Below are positions 46,837 to 55,610 of a stretch of 64,000 nucleotides of DNA, in pieces. Numbering within the stretch: the first letter of the stretch is position 1; each line of letters opens with the position of its first letter. Source of the stretch: Methanolobus chelungpuianus (lineage in GTDB: Archaea; Halobacteriota; Methanosarcinia; Methanosarcinales; Methanosarcinaceae); the NCBI RefSeq assembly GCF_024500045.1, contig NZ_JTEO01000010.1, positions 1 through 64,000 of the forward strand. The letters run 5' to 3'. A program made the position numbers and the translations under genes. Under the pieces are notes generated by a model. It did not search any database, had not been told where the DNA came from, and saw only the letters and a program-made list of their open reading frames with translations.

Positions 46837-46851
46837 GGGGCAGGCCAAAAA

Positions 46852-47751
46852 ATGGAAAGTGTTATCACCATCGTCGGACACGCAGCCATAGACCTTCTCT
46901 TCGATGTGGAGAACATCGCTGTGCACGACGAATCACAGCCCATAACAGAGTACCACGAGTATTTTGGCGGAGGCGCTGCCAACATTGCCATAGGGATAGC
47001 AAGACTTGGCGGGAGCTGCCAGCTCATAGCTGCAGTGGGAGGGGATTTCTCATCAAGCGGCTATGAAAAGGAATTGCAGGACCACAGGGTAGATCTCTCG
47101 CTCCTGTACCGGTATCCGGATGAGAAATGCACAAGGGCCTTTGTGTTCACTGACAGGGAACACCGCCAGAGCACATACTTCGACTGGGGCGCATCCGTGC
47201 ACCTGCAGGAACTGGAAGCCCCGACGATCGATTTCGTTCACCTCGCAACGTCAGACTCGACATTCAATGCAAGAGTTGCGAAAAAGGCAAGATTCGTTTC
47301 CTTCGATCCCGGCCAGGACCTTATAACCTATTCCAGGGAGAAACTTGAGAGCATCCTGGAGAACACGAATATCCTTTTCACCAACAGGCATGAGATACAG
47401 CGTGTATGCGATATGACAGGGAAGTCATTCGAGGAGATACTTTGCATGATAGATACCGTGGTTGTGACATATGATGCCAGGGGCAGTGTGATACATCATG
47501 CAGGAGAAGTGATCAACATTCCGATAGTTCCTGTGAAGGCACTAGATCCGACAGGGGCCGGCGATGCATACAGGGCTGGTTTTCTGCTGGCCTTCACCCG
47601 CAACTTCCCTCTTGAGACCTGCGGCAGGATAGGTGCAACTGTGGCCTCCTTTGCAGTGCAGAGCATTGGCTGCCAGACAGACCTGCCATCCTGGGAAAAG
47701 ATGAAGGACAGATATGAAGAGCATTTCGGGAAACTGAAAGGACCCGACTGA
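46852..47751 (+). CDS. PfkB-family carbohydrate/nucleoside kinase
   Basis: A 299-residue ribokinase-like enzyme. The N-terminal GHAAIDLLFDVE, the di-glycine switch YFGGGAANIAIGIARLGG near residue 43, and the catalytic DPTGAGDAYRAGF near 229 (catalytic base Asp) are visible. The size and FGGGAAN form resemble the archaeal nucleoside kinase MJ0406 type, so it could phosphorylate ribose, nucleosides or fructose-6-phosphate. It follows the DUF555 gene closely, and a stem-loop terminator overlaps its end. Confidence 0.9.
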   Translation: MESVITIVGHAAIDLLFDVENIAVHDESQPITEYHEYFGGGAANIAIGIARLGGSCQLIAAVGGDFSSSGYEKELQDHRVDLSLLYRYPDEKCTRAFVFTDREHRQSTYFDWGASVHLQELEAPTIDFVHLATSDSTFNARVAKKARFVSFDPGQDLITYSREKLESILENTNILFTNRHEIQRVCDMTGKSFEEILCMIDTVVVTYDARGSVIHHAGEVINIPIVPVKALDPTGAGDAYRAGFLLAFTRNFPLETCGRIGATVASFAVQSIGCQTDLPSWEKMKDRYEEHFGKLKGPD

Positions 47752-47772
47752 GTTTTACGGGTCTCCTTTTTT
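47740..47772 (+). terminator. stem-loop plus T-run terminator after the PfkB kinase
   Basis: GACCCG (47741-47746) pairs with CGGGTC (47758-47763), followed by CTCC and a run of six T. The stop codon lies in the loop. Confidence 0.6.
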
Positions 47773-47901
47773 ACTTATTTCCGGCCTTCTTTTCACTTTT
47801 CTGTTCCGGTCATGTCCCTTGCATAAAGGTTCACTTATTTTTATATAACATACTTCATAATAATTAATGAGCCACGATATGAACATACCGCATCCGGCAC
47901 A

Positions 47902-48201
47902 GTGGTTGCACTAGTATGGGACAAAGAGCTTACAGAAGTAGAAGCTACATTGAAGGACAACTCGTTCTATGCCGATATCAAGAAAAGGATATCGGGTATT
48001 GTAAAGCCAAGGAGGGAACTCCCTGCCTACGACCTTCAGCTCCACGGACCTCTTGTGAACATCGAGACTCCGATGGGTGCAGGGAGATTGAAAGAATACT
48101 GGCAGACAGAGTGGGGCCGCCTCCCCTTCCAACAGTCCCTTATACATGTGGGCCTATCTTCTCATTGGGGATTTAATGATCAGAGAAGCAATGCTTTATG
48201 A
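47902..48201 (+). CDS. hypothetical protein overlapping the radical SAM gene start
   Basis: A 99-residue GTG-initiated frame. A TATA-like TTTATATAAC at about 47838-47848 would start transcription near 47866, ahead of it. The first 75 residues (WDKELTEVEATLKDNSFYADIKKRISGIVKPRRELPAYDLQLHGP) look like a real protein, rich in charged helices. The last 25 are less so, and overlap the radical SAM gene in another frame. I recognise no family. A short upstream ATG frame stops after 15 codons. It may be a genuine leader gene or a degenerate fragment. Confidence 0.45.
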   Translation: MVALVWDKELTEVEATLKDNSFYADIKKRISGIVKPRRELPAYDLQLHGPLVNIETPMGAGRLKEYWQTEWGRLPFQQSLIHVGLSSHWGFNDQRSNAL

Positions 48202-49213
48202 GAAGCTGGACGATAAGAAGGTCCACTGCAAAGTGTGTGCCCAGAGCTGCACGATCTCTCCGGGGAAGAGAGGATTCTGCAGGGTCAGGGAGAACAGGGA
48301 CGGTACTTTATACACCCTGAACTACAATGTTGTTTCCAGCGAGGCTCTTGATCCCATCGAGAAAAAACCACTCTTCCATTTCTATCCGGGTTCTGCGGTC
48401 TATTCCCTTGGGAGCATTGGCTGCAATTTCAGGTGCAGGCACTGCCAGAACTGGACCATATCCCAGGTAGAGATAGATACGTCCCGCTCTGTGGAAATGA
48501 GCCCTGAGACCGCAGTGTCAAGGGCGCTGCAGTACGGAGCAAGGTCCATCGCCTGGACGTACAATGAGCCGACCATATGGTACGAGTACACCTACGACTG
48601 TGCGAGACTTGCAAAGGAAGCCGGGCTTGCCACGATCTATGTTACGAACGGCTATATCACACCCGAAGCGCTGGAGAAGATATCGCCATACCTGGATGCC
48701 TTCAGGGTGGATTTCAAGGCTTTTAACAATGAGTTCTACAGGAAGATGGCCAGTGCTAGGCTTGAGCCAGTGCTTGAGGCTACAAAGATGGCGCACGGGC
48801 TGGGGATGCATATTGAAGTGGTCAACCTTGTGATACCCACCCACAATGATGACCCCGGGGAGCTTCGGGCTATGTCAAGATGGATTTACGAGAACCTCGG
48901 AGCTGATACACCCATACACTTCACGCGCTTCCATCCGTACTACCAGCTCACCGACGTGCCTCCAACCCCATTGAAAACCCTTGAGATGGCATATGATATT
49001 GCAAAGGAGGAGGGACTGCACTATATCTACATCGGTAATGTGCCGGGCAGTGGGAAGGAGAGCACTTTCTGTCCTGAGTGCAACCAGCTGCTGATAAAAA
49101 GAGGTGTGTTCGACATGGAAGAGTACAATATCACAGATGACAAGGCCTGTCCTAATTGCGGAAAGGACATATGCATCTTTGAAGAGGATGCAGGCGATGC
49201 AAAAACATGTTGA
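48176..49213 (+). CDS. AmmeMemoRadiSam-type radical SAM enzyme (PflA-like)
   Basis: A 345-residue radical SAM protein. An N-terminal CKVCAQSC zinc/Fe-S pair is followed by the radical SAM triad CNFRCRHCQNW near residue 79, AWTYNEPTIWYEY near 125, and VNLVIPTHND near 213. A C-terminal zinc ribbon-like CPECNQLL ... CPNCGK lies near 301-335. This is the group that I know as the radical SAM partner of AMMECR1 and Memo; those partners are not adjacent here. It may activate or modify a protein through a glycyl or other radical. The ATG at 48176 with GGGGA upstream is preferred to 48146. Confidence 0.88.
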   Translation: MIREAMLYEKLDDKKVHCKVCAQSCTISPGKRGFCRVRENRDGTLYTLNYNVVSSEALDPIEKKPLFHFYPGSAVYSLGSIGCNFRCRHCQNWTISQVEIDTSRSVEMSPETAVSRALQYGARSIAWTYNEPTIWYEYTYDCARLAKEAGLATIYVTNGYITPEALEKISPYLDAFRVDFKAFNNEFYRKMASARLEPVLEATKMAHGLGMHIEVVNLVIPTHNDDPGELRAMSRWIYENLGADTPIHFTRFHPYYQLTDVPPTPLKTLEMAYDIAKEEGLHYIYIGNVPGSGKESTFCPECNQLLIKRGVFDMEEYNITDDKACPNCGKDICIFEEDAGDAKTC

Positions 49214-49420
49214 TAATGTCCAGTTTGACAGAAATTACAATGTCACCTGTTACAGGATAAAATAGTTACTTTCAGCCATACCCCTTTGTTTCCGGTGGAA
49301 CATATATTCTGTAAGATATATGATTATCATCATTATCATGATGTGACAGTCAGCATTTATTGCAGGGTATTGCGAGAATGTGCCTGAAAAAACAGGAAAA
49401 ACATGCCATCAATCAAAACC

Positions 49421-49429
49421 TTTAAAAAC
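49421..49429 (+). promoter_or_regulatory. TATA box of the tRNA genes
   Basis: TTTAAAAAC preceded by an AAAACC BRE-like element stands about 50 bases before the mature tRNA-Asn, so the primary transcript would carry a short 5' leader. The first downstream purines near 49446 suit the start point. Confidence 0.55.
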
Positions 49430-49472
49430 AATAAGTGCATTAAGAGGATTCGCGCGTTGGCGCCACCGAAAA

Positions 49473-49545
49473 GCCGCAATAACTCAGTTGGTAGAGTGTC
49501 TGGCTGTTAACCAGAATGTCACAGGTTCGAGCCCTGTTTGCGGCG
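49473..49545 (+). tRNA. tRNA-Asn (GTT)
   Basis: A complete cloverleaf: acceptor GCCGCAA pairs with TTGCGGC, D arm AACTCAGTTGGTAGAG, anticodon stem TCTGG/CCAGA with loop CTGTTAA (anticodon GTT), and T loop GGTTCGAGCC in a CAGGTTCGAGCCCTG arm. Discriminator G, no CCA encoded. No intron. A T-rich ATCTTTTTT follows, before the second tRNA. Confidence 0.95.
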
Positions 49546-49566
49546 CTCTAAATCTTTTTTCATAAC

Positions 49567-49641
49567 GGGCCTGTAGCTTAGCCAGGTTAGAGCGCTCGGC
49601 TCATAACCGAGCGGTCACCGGTTCGAATCCGGTTAGGCCCA
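49567..49641 (+). tRNA. tRNA with CAT anticodon (elongator Met or Ile2)
   Basis: Acceptor GGGCCTG pairs with TAGGCCC (one G-T pair), D arm TAGCTTAGCCAGGTTAGAGC, anticodon stem CTCGG/CCGAG with loop CTCATAA (anticodon CAT), T arm CCGGTTCGAATCCGG, discriminator A, no CCA. The G1-C72 pair and the lack of a three-G/three-C anticodon stem argue against an initiator. Elongator Met and agmatidine-modified Ile2 (reads AUA) cannot be told apart safely by eye. Confidence 0.92.
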
Positions 49642-50147
49642 CTTAAAAACTTTAGATAGTCCTCGCTAGACTCTGTTTTTTGATGAGTTGTTTTAAAACT
49701 GCACCCCTCAACATAACCTGCCATTTCTCATCAGAAATTTCTCTGAACTTCATTCACATCTTCATCTTAATTCGTGGCAAGAAAATAGTTATAATTTCAT
49801 TACGGCTCTGCTTTGGGTGCCCTTTTTTAATTCAATCCACCATAGTTACATACATATGAGTTTCATGTAGTGCCCATTTTATCAAAAATATGTCGTTTTT
49901 TCTGGCATCATGACATCCACACCGCTCCACAGCCTCGTATTTCCTATCTCACTCAACACCTACGACCTCTGACAAGAAACAGTGCGAACAGAGTCAACGA
50001 TTTATTTTTCTATGGTTGGAAAAGAATCAATTATAAGGAGTAAAACTAGTGGAAAGAGCTATTAACACTGAAAATAATAATCTTAGAAGGAAGACGAAAG
50101 TGGCCTTTTAAATGAAACAGCAAATCCCCACCCCCAATTACCACAAA
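49642..50147. other. AT-rich intergenic region, nothing recognised
   Basis: About 500 bases between the tRNA pair and the end of the methylamine operon. No coding frame with a start signal, and no clear repeat. A change to lower GC begins here and holds through about 62 kb, consistent with an accessory region whose left border is the tRNA genes. Confidence 0.5.
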
Positions 50148-50351
50148 CTAATCCGCCATGCATTTGCATTTTTTAGGTGAACGGAAGTGCTCAAAACATC
50201 CTTCTTCCAGAAGAATCTCGTTTTCCATACTCCTTATATGGCGAATGATATCCTCATAAGCTTTGGATGTTTCATGGAGCTTGAACTCCTGTGATACTTT
50301 TAGCAAGAAGGACAAATTCTCAAGTAACTCCGTAGATTCGATCAGAACCAT
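50148..50351 (-). CDS. small protein at the end of the methylamine operon
   Basis: A 67-residue protein, helical and acidic through residue 50, then a Cys/His/Lys-rich tail (EEGCFEHFRSPKKCKCMAD). GGAGTG precedes the ATG, so it is likely translated. It ends at an amber TAG; reading through would add 33 poorly protein-like residues before a second TAG, so I treat the TAG as a stop. The Cys-His-Cys-Cys tail could bind metal. Family unknown. It is 116 bases downstream of mttC, on the same strand, with a hairpin in the gap. Confidence 0.65.
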   Translation of the reverse strand: MVLIESTELLENLSFLLKVSQEFKLHETSKAYEDIIRHIRSMENEILLEEGCFEHFRSPKKCKCMAD

Positions 50352-50416
50352 TTTACACTCCTTTAATCAGGCCGTTAATTTAAATATGTTAGTTTCGCCA
50401 CTTTGACAGAGGAGGA

Positions 50417-50436
50417 GAGGGGTAGATTTACCCCTC
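50417..50436 (-). other. perfect 8-bp hairpin between mttC and the small gene
   Basis: GAGGGGTA (50417-50424) and TACCCCTC (50429-50436) pair around a 4-base loop. The minus-strand RNA has no T-run after it, so it more likely marks an mRNA processing or stability element than a terminator. Confidence 0.4.
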
Positions 50437-50467
50437 AAAAAGGTGTTTAGCATTCCGAACAAGTGTC

Positions 50468-51118
50468 TTATGCAAACAATGCATTGATCTTGTTCACAGC
50501 ATCCCCTGCGTTCTCAGCATAGATGTCTGCACCGATCTTCTTTGCCCAGTCCTGGGTCACAGGTGCACCGCCAACCATGGTCTTGACATTGTAGCGGAAG
50601 CCTGCCTCTTTCAGCTGTTCTTCGATCTGTATCTGACTGACCATAGTGGTTGTCATGAGTGCTGATGAAGCTACAACATCTGCTTTAGTTTCCTTTGCCT
50701 TCTCGACATAGGATTTTATCGGGACATCCCTTCCAAGGTCCACAATCTTGAATCCTGCTATCTTGAGCATTGTTGCCACAATGTCCTTTCCAATGGAGTG
50801 TATATCACCTTCAATTGTTCCAATGACAATTGTACCCCTGGACTTAGTTTGAGCACTGGTTTTCTCAAGTTCAGGTGTTAGAATGGTAATCGCTGCCTGC
50901 ATTGCATCAGCTGCTGCAATAACGTGAGGGAGAAACAGCCCTCCTGCCCCGAACCTCTCACCAACATCCGTCATTGCTGCTGTGAAACCTTCCTCTATGA
51001 GCTCGGCAGGATTAATTCCCGCAGCAAGTGCTTCCTCAGCAACCTCTGTTGCCATTTCATCATCAAATTCCATAATCGCTTCTTTTGCTTTCGCAATGAT
51101 CTCTTCTTTTGTAACCAT
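50468..51118 (-). CDS. mttC: trimethylamine corrinoid protein MttC
   Basis: A 216-residue corrinoid carrier that accepts the methyl group from MttB. The N-terminal helical cap (EIIAKAKEAIMEFDDEMATEVAEEALAAGINP) is followed by a Rossmann-like cobalamin domain. The lower-ligand motif is DIHSIG in GTIEGDIHSIGKDIV near residue 104, with SALMTTTM and GGAPVTQ binding the nucleotide tail. GAGGT stands before the ATG. mttB is 33 bases upstream in the same operon, which supports TMA specificity; the family is otherwise shared with MtbC and MtmC. Confidence 0.93.
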   Translation of the reverse strand: MVTKEEIIAKAKEAIMEFDDEMATEVAEEALAAGINPAELIEEGFTAAMTDVGERFGAGGLFLPHVIAAADAMQAAITILTPELEKTSAQTKSRGTIVIGTIEGDIHSIGKDIVATMLKIAGFKIVDLGRDVPIKSYVEKAKETKADVVASSALMTTTMVSQIQIEEQLKEAGFRYNVKTMVGGAPVTQDWAKKIGADIYAENAGDAVNKINALFA

Positions 51119-51150
51119 AATATTACCTCGTTTTACCAGTTAACGATCCG

Positions 51151-52611
51151 TTAGTTTCCTGCAACCATTTTGTCTATTTTCTTAACGATAGCCTTCATAT
51201 CCTTGAGGATATCAGCATCTATAGGCTTGACCTGATGGTTCTGCAGTATGTCTGTTACTTTGTCATGCGCCGCACTTGCCAGATCCTTTGAACCCGCTCT
51301 CTGCCAGTCCCCGATCATCTGCCTGTTAATTACAGAGGGATGGGAGGGGAGACTGATGTTCTTCAGTGTCGTCTTGTGCGCAAGGAAGTGGCCGCCAAAT
51401 CCTGTATCCCTGATAGCCTTGTAGGCAAGTGTGTCTTCTGTCACAGGGACACCGTCCCTGGATTTCATTATCATACCTATGAAATCATTGTCCATCACAA
51501 GCTGTTCAAGCGAAAAGGTCATACCGAGCTCAAGCATACCTGCACCATATATCACACTGGCACCTGCATATGCGGGAATAAGGCCGGTAATGGTTTTCTC
51601 ATGTCCAGCCTGGGCATCAGGTAGCTTCGAGTCTGCCTACGAGCCTGCTACAATGCAAGGCAGACCATAATACTGTGCCAGCTTTGCAACCCCTGCGCTT
51701 ATCATTGCAAGTTCTGGAGAACCTACAGGGGCTGTACCGCCTTTTATGTCAAATGCAGTTGTGGAACTGCCATATTGAGTGGGATGCCCAGGTTTGAAAA
51801 GTTGGGTCAAAACCACACCGGCAAGCACTTCGGCATTATGGGTCACAAGTGTTCCTGCTATGTGTACTGGAGATGATGCCGCACTCATAGCCATGCTCAG
51901 AACCATCATTGGTATACCATACTTCGTAGCCTGGAGCGCCATCTCACATATAGCATAGTCCAGTTCCAGAGGACTTGTTGGACAAGAACCGACTGTAAGC
52001 AGTGGCTTTTTCACGGCCTCTTCCTCATCTCCACCATAGACAGCCTTGACTAATTCAAAGTAATATGGCATTTTCTCGGGCTCAGGGTCTACCATAATAT
52101 GTTTTGAACAATTCTCCATAACTGCCAGCACTTCATGCATGGTCCTGGAGACCGGCTGGGTGGCTATATCTATTGCAGAGACAGGAGAGCAAAGATAACT
52201 TATATTAGGTGCCCAGTCCACAACTTTAGAGATATTTGCAAGATCCTGTAGAGTGCTGTCCCTTACATGATAATCATTAGGTCCTCTATAATCAGCCACT
52301 TTGGTTCCGATACCAAAATTAGTCCATCTTACTTCTTTTCCGTCGCTTGTCAGAGTAGCATTATATTTTTCGTCACGGCCATAAATAGTGTATGATGAAG
52401 GAGCTGTTTTTATTGCTTTCATCACAAGTTCTTCCGGGAACCTGACAACTCTTGTCTCTTCGTTCACGTCACAGCCATTTTCCTTGAGAACTTTCCTCGC
52501 ATAGTCGTGCGAAATCCTAATTCCTGGATCAGCCAGCACTTTAAGTGTTGTCTGATGAATGGCTTCAATGTCCTCTTTGTCGAAGAGTTCGAATTTAATT
52601 CCATTAGTCAA
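51151..52611 (-). CDS. mttB: trimethylamine methyltransferase MttB (pyrrolysine protein, amber read-through)
   Basis: A 486-residue TMA:corrinoid methyltransferase, displayed as two open frames because of an in-frame TAG at 51637-51639. The frame stays open on both sides (27 codons link the TAG to the second displayed segment). The TAG is codon 325, matching the pyrrolysine position known in this family (near 334), in a context of CIVAGS-Pyl-ADSKLPDAQ. The TTG start has GAGGTG upstream, shorter than Methanosarcina MttB. N-terminal KEDIEAIHQTTLKVLADPGI and later MVDPEPEK are family-like. Expression needs pyrrolysyl-tRNA, encoded outside this window. Its corrinoid partner is mttC downstream. 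Confidence 0.95.
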
Positions 52612-52788
52612 ATTTTCACCTCTATTGTTTTAAGTTTTTTAAATATGTACTCAGCTAATGCTAAGCAACGATAAGCCCGGATAATGCCGAGCTATCAACT
52701 TGATTTCAGCCTTCAGACTGTTTACGTTGAAAGTGGAGCGTGTTTTTCATACTCCACCGTAAATCCCGTCCATAAATTTGAATTGCTA

Positions 52789-53889
52789 TTAATCCACCCT
52801 TCCAATTCCTTCAACAGCCGGCGCACAGTCACGAGTACATTCCATCGCGGAATCGCATCCGCTATCCCAATACATGACAAATGTACCAATAACCGCAATG
52901 CTTGCACCAACGATAATTCCCCACCCAATGGGAACTCCCATGAAAATAGATAGACTGAGGATTGCAAAGACAACGTAGAGTGTACCAATGCTCAGGCCAC
53001 GTCCTACTCCAATGAGGGGATAAGCCTTGTACAAAGCTATATAACAAACACCAAGTGACAAAGCCGCAATTGTCAACCATATAAGGAAAGAAGGACTTGT
53101 AAATGTGCCCACCAATGCTGTTGTCATCACATCAAAGCCAAATAAGAACATCGAAACAGGAACAAGTATAAGGGACCAGATCAGTGCCTCGGATATGAAC
53201 CTCACAACAAGACCTGTGTCTGCATCAGTCATGTCCAGCACACGAGCAGCAATAGCACCTTCAAGACCCCAACCTATGGCAGACATGATACCTCCAAGGT
53301 AGCCAAGCCATACTCCATCTGGAGATGCAGGGTTCATTATCTCAGCCATCATCTGTGAAGGATTCCAGATGAAGATACCACCAAAAAGGATCAATCCGAT
53401 ACCTATCCAGACCCTCCTCGTGATGTTCTCGCTATACCAAACTTTTGCAGCAAAGGCACCCACAACACTACAGAGCAGAGCAGCAGATGCTGAAAAAGCA
53501 GCACCGATGTAGCCAACTGCAAGAGTAGAACCAAATATTGCTATCGGGCCACCAAAAGCAGCAGCAAAAACATACCATTTGGATATCTTATAAGCTCGAA
53601 GCGTCCGTGGAATATCTGCGAGTTTACCCAGACTTCCGGACCATACAATTGCAAGAACTATGCTGAATGCTATGGCCATTGCAGTAGTTATGCAGATGGT
53701 TGCAACGAGGAATCCTGCACTTCCGTCGGGGAAAATCGAAAAATCACCGATCGGTGGAACAATCCATAACATCGAAATTGCCACATATCCAAGACCCCAG
53801 AGCACTGCACAGGTAAATGCCCAGATAAAGCCCCATTTTACACGGCTTTTGTTCTCACTTCTTATAATTTCCTCTATATTATCGACCAT
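52789..53889 (-). CDS. mttP: methylamine permease (MttP-like, EamA/DMT fold)
   Basis: A 366-residue membrane protein with about 10 helices, of the EamA drug/metabolite transporter fold as used by MttP of Methanosarcina. The N-terminal ENKSRVKWGFIWAFTCAVLWGLGYVA, AFGGPIAIFGSTLAVGYIGAAFSASAALLCSV and GIIMSAIGWGLEGAIAARVLDMTDADTGLVVRF are shared almost exactly with the second permease at 54388. The ATG at 53889 with GGAGGTAG upstream is chosen over a frame open to 53937. Located between the dimethylamine and trimethylamine genes and next to mttB, it probably carries trimethylamine. Confidence 0.88.
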   Translation of the reverse strand: MVDNIEEIIRSENKSRVKWGFIWAFTCAVLWGLGYVAISMLWIVPPIGDFSIFPDGSAGFLVATICITTAMAIAFSIVLAIVWSGSLGKLADIPRTLRAYKISKWYVFAAAFGGPIAIFGSTLAVGYIGAAFSASAALLCSVVGAFAAKVWYSENITRRVWIGIGLILFGGIFIWNPSQMMAEIMNPASPDGVWLGYLGGIMSAIGWGLEGAIAARVLDMTDADTGLVVRFISEALIWSLILVPVSMFLFGFDVMTTALVGTFTSPSFLIWLTIAALSLGVCYIALYKAYPLIGVGRGLSIGTLYVVFAILSLSIFMGVPIGWGIIVGASIAVIGTFVMYWDSGCDSAMECTRDCAPAVEGIGRVD

Positions 53890-53943
53890 ACTTTCTACCT
53901 CCAAAATATAGAGAATGAATTTGAGTTCATCCTCCAACTCCAG

Positions 53944-54063
53944 TCATATCTTTTTTGTAAAAGTACGTCCGATGTAGAGAGCCAGCAGGTCAAGTAACAG
54001 AATCAGTACGAGATATACGTAGTCAGCTCCTGCAAATGCCCATATGCCTTCAATATGGAACAT
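53944..54063 (-). CDS. 39-residue single-helix membrane peptide between the two permeases
   Basis: Too short for most gene finders. The ATG at 54061-54063 starts 3 bases after the stop of the 95 aa gene, and a GGAGG ends 7 bases before it. The product begins MFHIEGIWAFAGADYV, has one hydrophobic helix (about residues 15-31, LVLILLLDLLALYIG), then a basic tail RTFTKKI. The next permease gene begins about 55 bases on. I infer a small subunit or regulator of a permease; I do not know a named family. Confidence 0.7.
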   Translation of the reverse strand: MFHIEGIWAFAGADYVYLVLILLLDLLALYIGRTFTKKI

Positions 54064-54066
54064 AGT

Positions 54067-54354
54067 TCAGGCCTCCAGTAATTCTTCAATACGTGCCTTT
54101 CCAAAGTCACTTATATCGTATCTGTACAGCACCTTACCTTTTGCAAAGTGACTGCCATCGTCTGCTTCCGCTTTAACGATATTGAATATACCGCCGCAGG
54201 AAAGCTCAACCATCCAGAAGCGAACCATCCATTTCCAGTAGTCGCCAGACTTGCCGTACTCTGCAAGAAGTTTATCTATGAGTTCATAGTCCCATGACTC
54301 GCCGCCTTCATTAAGAAGTTGAATAAGCCTTGTTTTCATAGGTAGAGTTGTCAC
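54067..54354 (-). CDS. small winged-helix-like protein between the two permeases
   Basis: A 95-residue soluble protein with a GTG start preceded by GAGGTGATAAT. KTRLIQLLNEGGESWDYELIDKLLAEYGKSGDYWKWMVRFWMVELSCGGIFNIVKAEADDG and the end YRYDISDFGKARIEELLEA look like a winged-helix fold, rich in Trp. No DNA-recognition helix is evident. It is in the operon between the two permeases and ahead of the membrane peptide. Function unknown; a conserved accessory of methylamine uptake or corrinoid protein handling is a guess from position. Confidence 0.7.
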   Translation of the reverse strand: MTTLPMKTRLIQLLNEGGESWDYELIDKLLAEYGKSGDYWKWMVRFWMVELSCGGIFNIVKAEADDGSHFAKGKVLYRYDISDFGKARIEELLEA

Positions 54355-54387
54355 ATTATCACCTCTTTAAATATTCTAATTTCAATC

Positions 54388-55443
54388 TTAACGGGTAGAC
54401 TCCATCAGTGATTCACCACTGTCGCCATACATAACAAATATTCCAGCCATTGCAAGACCTGCACCAACGATGATCCACCATGCAGTTGGAATTCCCATGA
54501 AAACGTACAATCCGATGATGGCAAAGAGCACATAAAGTGTAGAAATGCTCATTCCACGTCCAACACCAATTAAAGGATAGGTCTTCCACATGAACACATA
54601 TGAAAAATTAGCAGTCAGGCCGATAATTGCAGCCCATATGAGGAAGGAAGGACTTGATATGGTTGCAGCAAGGGCCGTAATTACTACACCCGGACCAAGA
54701 AGCAACATGTAGATAGGCCAGATGACAACGCTCCATACAAGAACCTCACCTACGAAACGAGTATGCAGGCCTGTATCTGAATCTGTAAGATCAATAACGC
54801 GACCGGCAATTGCTCCTTCAAGGCCCCATCCGATTGTCGCTGCAAAAGCACCGAAATAACCGAGCCACATTCCTTCAGGAGCTGATGGGTTTGTGATCTC
54901 TGCAAGGGTCTGGATAGGATTCAGTATAAAAATACCACCAATAACCATGATTCCAATACCCATCCATGCCCTCTTGGTGATATTTTCGCCATACCATAGC
55001 TTGGCAACAAAAGCACCGACTACAGCTGTAAGAAGTGCGGCAGAAGCTGAAAATGCTGCACCAACATATCCTACAGCCAATACACTACCATAAATCGCAA
55101 ATGGTCCACCAAGAGCTCCTGCAAAAGCATACCATTTGGAAATCTTAGTAGTGCGAATTGTTCTTGGGAGATCTGCAAGTTTACCAGTTCCACCAAGGTA
55201 GAATAGACTCAATATAATAAATGCGATCGTTATCTGAACTGTCATCATTGCAGCGGCTGCCACCAGCATACCCATTGCACCTTCCGGAAATGCCGACATA
55301 GTATCAAAAGGAGGTACCATCCACACTACCGTTAAAGCTACGTATGCCAGTCCCCAAAGAACAGCACAGATTATTCCTATAAGGAAACCCCATTTGATTC
55401 TGTTCTTACTTTCTTTTTGGATAAGTTCATTCAAGTTTACCAT
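54388..55443 (-). CDS. methylamine permease (second copy, EamA/DMT fold)
   Basis: A 351-residue membrane protein with about 10 helices and strong similarity to the permease at 52789-53889 over its whole length (shared blocks: KWGFL.GIICAVLWGLAYVA, GGPFAIYGSVLAVGYVGAAFSASAALLTAVVGAFVAKLWYGENIT). The ATG at 55443 with GAGGTAATT is preferred to a frame opening at 55461. It follows mtbB, so it most likely carries dimethylamine. The pair looks like a gene duplication that kept the flanking small genes between the copies. Confidence 0.88.
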   Translation of the reverse strand: MVNLNELIQKESKNRIKWGFLIGIICAVLWGLAYVALTVVWMVPPFDTMSAFPEGAMGMLVAAAAMMTVQITIAFIILSLFYLGGTGKLADLPRTIRTTKISKWYAFAGALGGPFAIYGSVLAVGYVGAAFSASAALLTAVVGAFVAKLWYGENITKRAWMGIGIMVIGGIFILNPIQTLAEITNPSAPEGMWLGYFGAFAATIGWGLEGAIAGRVIDLTDSDTGLHTRFVGEVLVWSVVIWPIYMLLLGPGVVITALAATISSPSFLIWAAIIGLTANFSYVFMWKTYPLIGVGRGMSISTLYVLFAIIGLYVFMGIPTAWWIIVGAGLAMAGIFVMYGDSGESLMESTR

Positions 55444-55610
55444 AATAATTACCTCATTCAAAATCGGTCGTAATCCGGAGAACGTGCATATCCAGACACA
55501 GGAGGTGGTTTTATGTTAGGGAAGTGTGGAGTATGGAAAGATGTGCATATTCCCCGAATCACGGCATTATTCATTATATCAGACAATATTGAGTTAGGTT
55601 AACCTCCGGT

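Noticed and set aside
49567-49641. Initiator tRNA-Met
   Set aside because: The anticodon stem lacks the run of three G-C pairs typical of initiators; elongator Met or Ile2 fits better.
50046-50150. Amber read-through extending the 67-residue operon-tail protein
   Set aside because: It does end at TAG, but the extension is only 33 residues of low protein character and ends at another TAG, with no conserved context as in mttB/mtbB.
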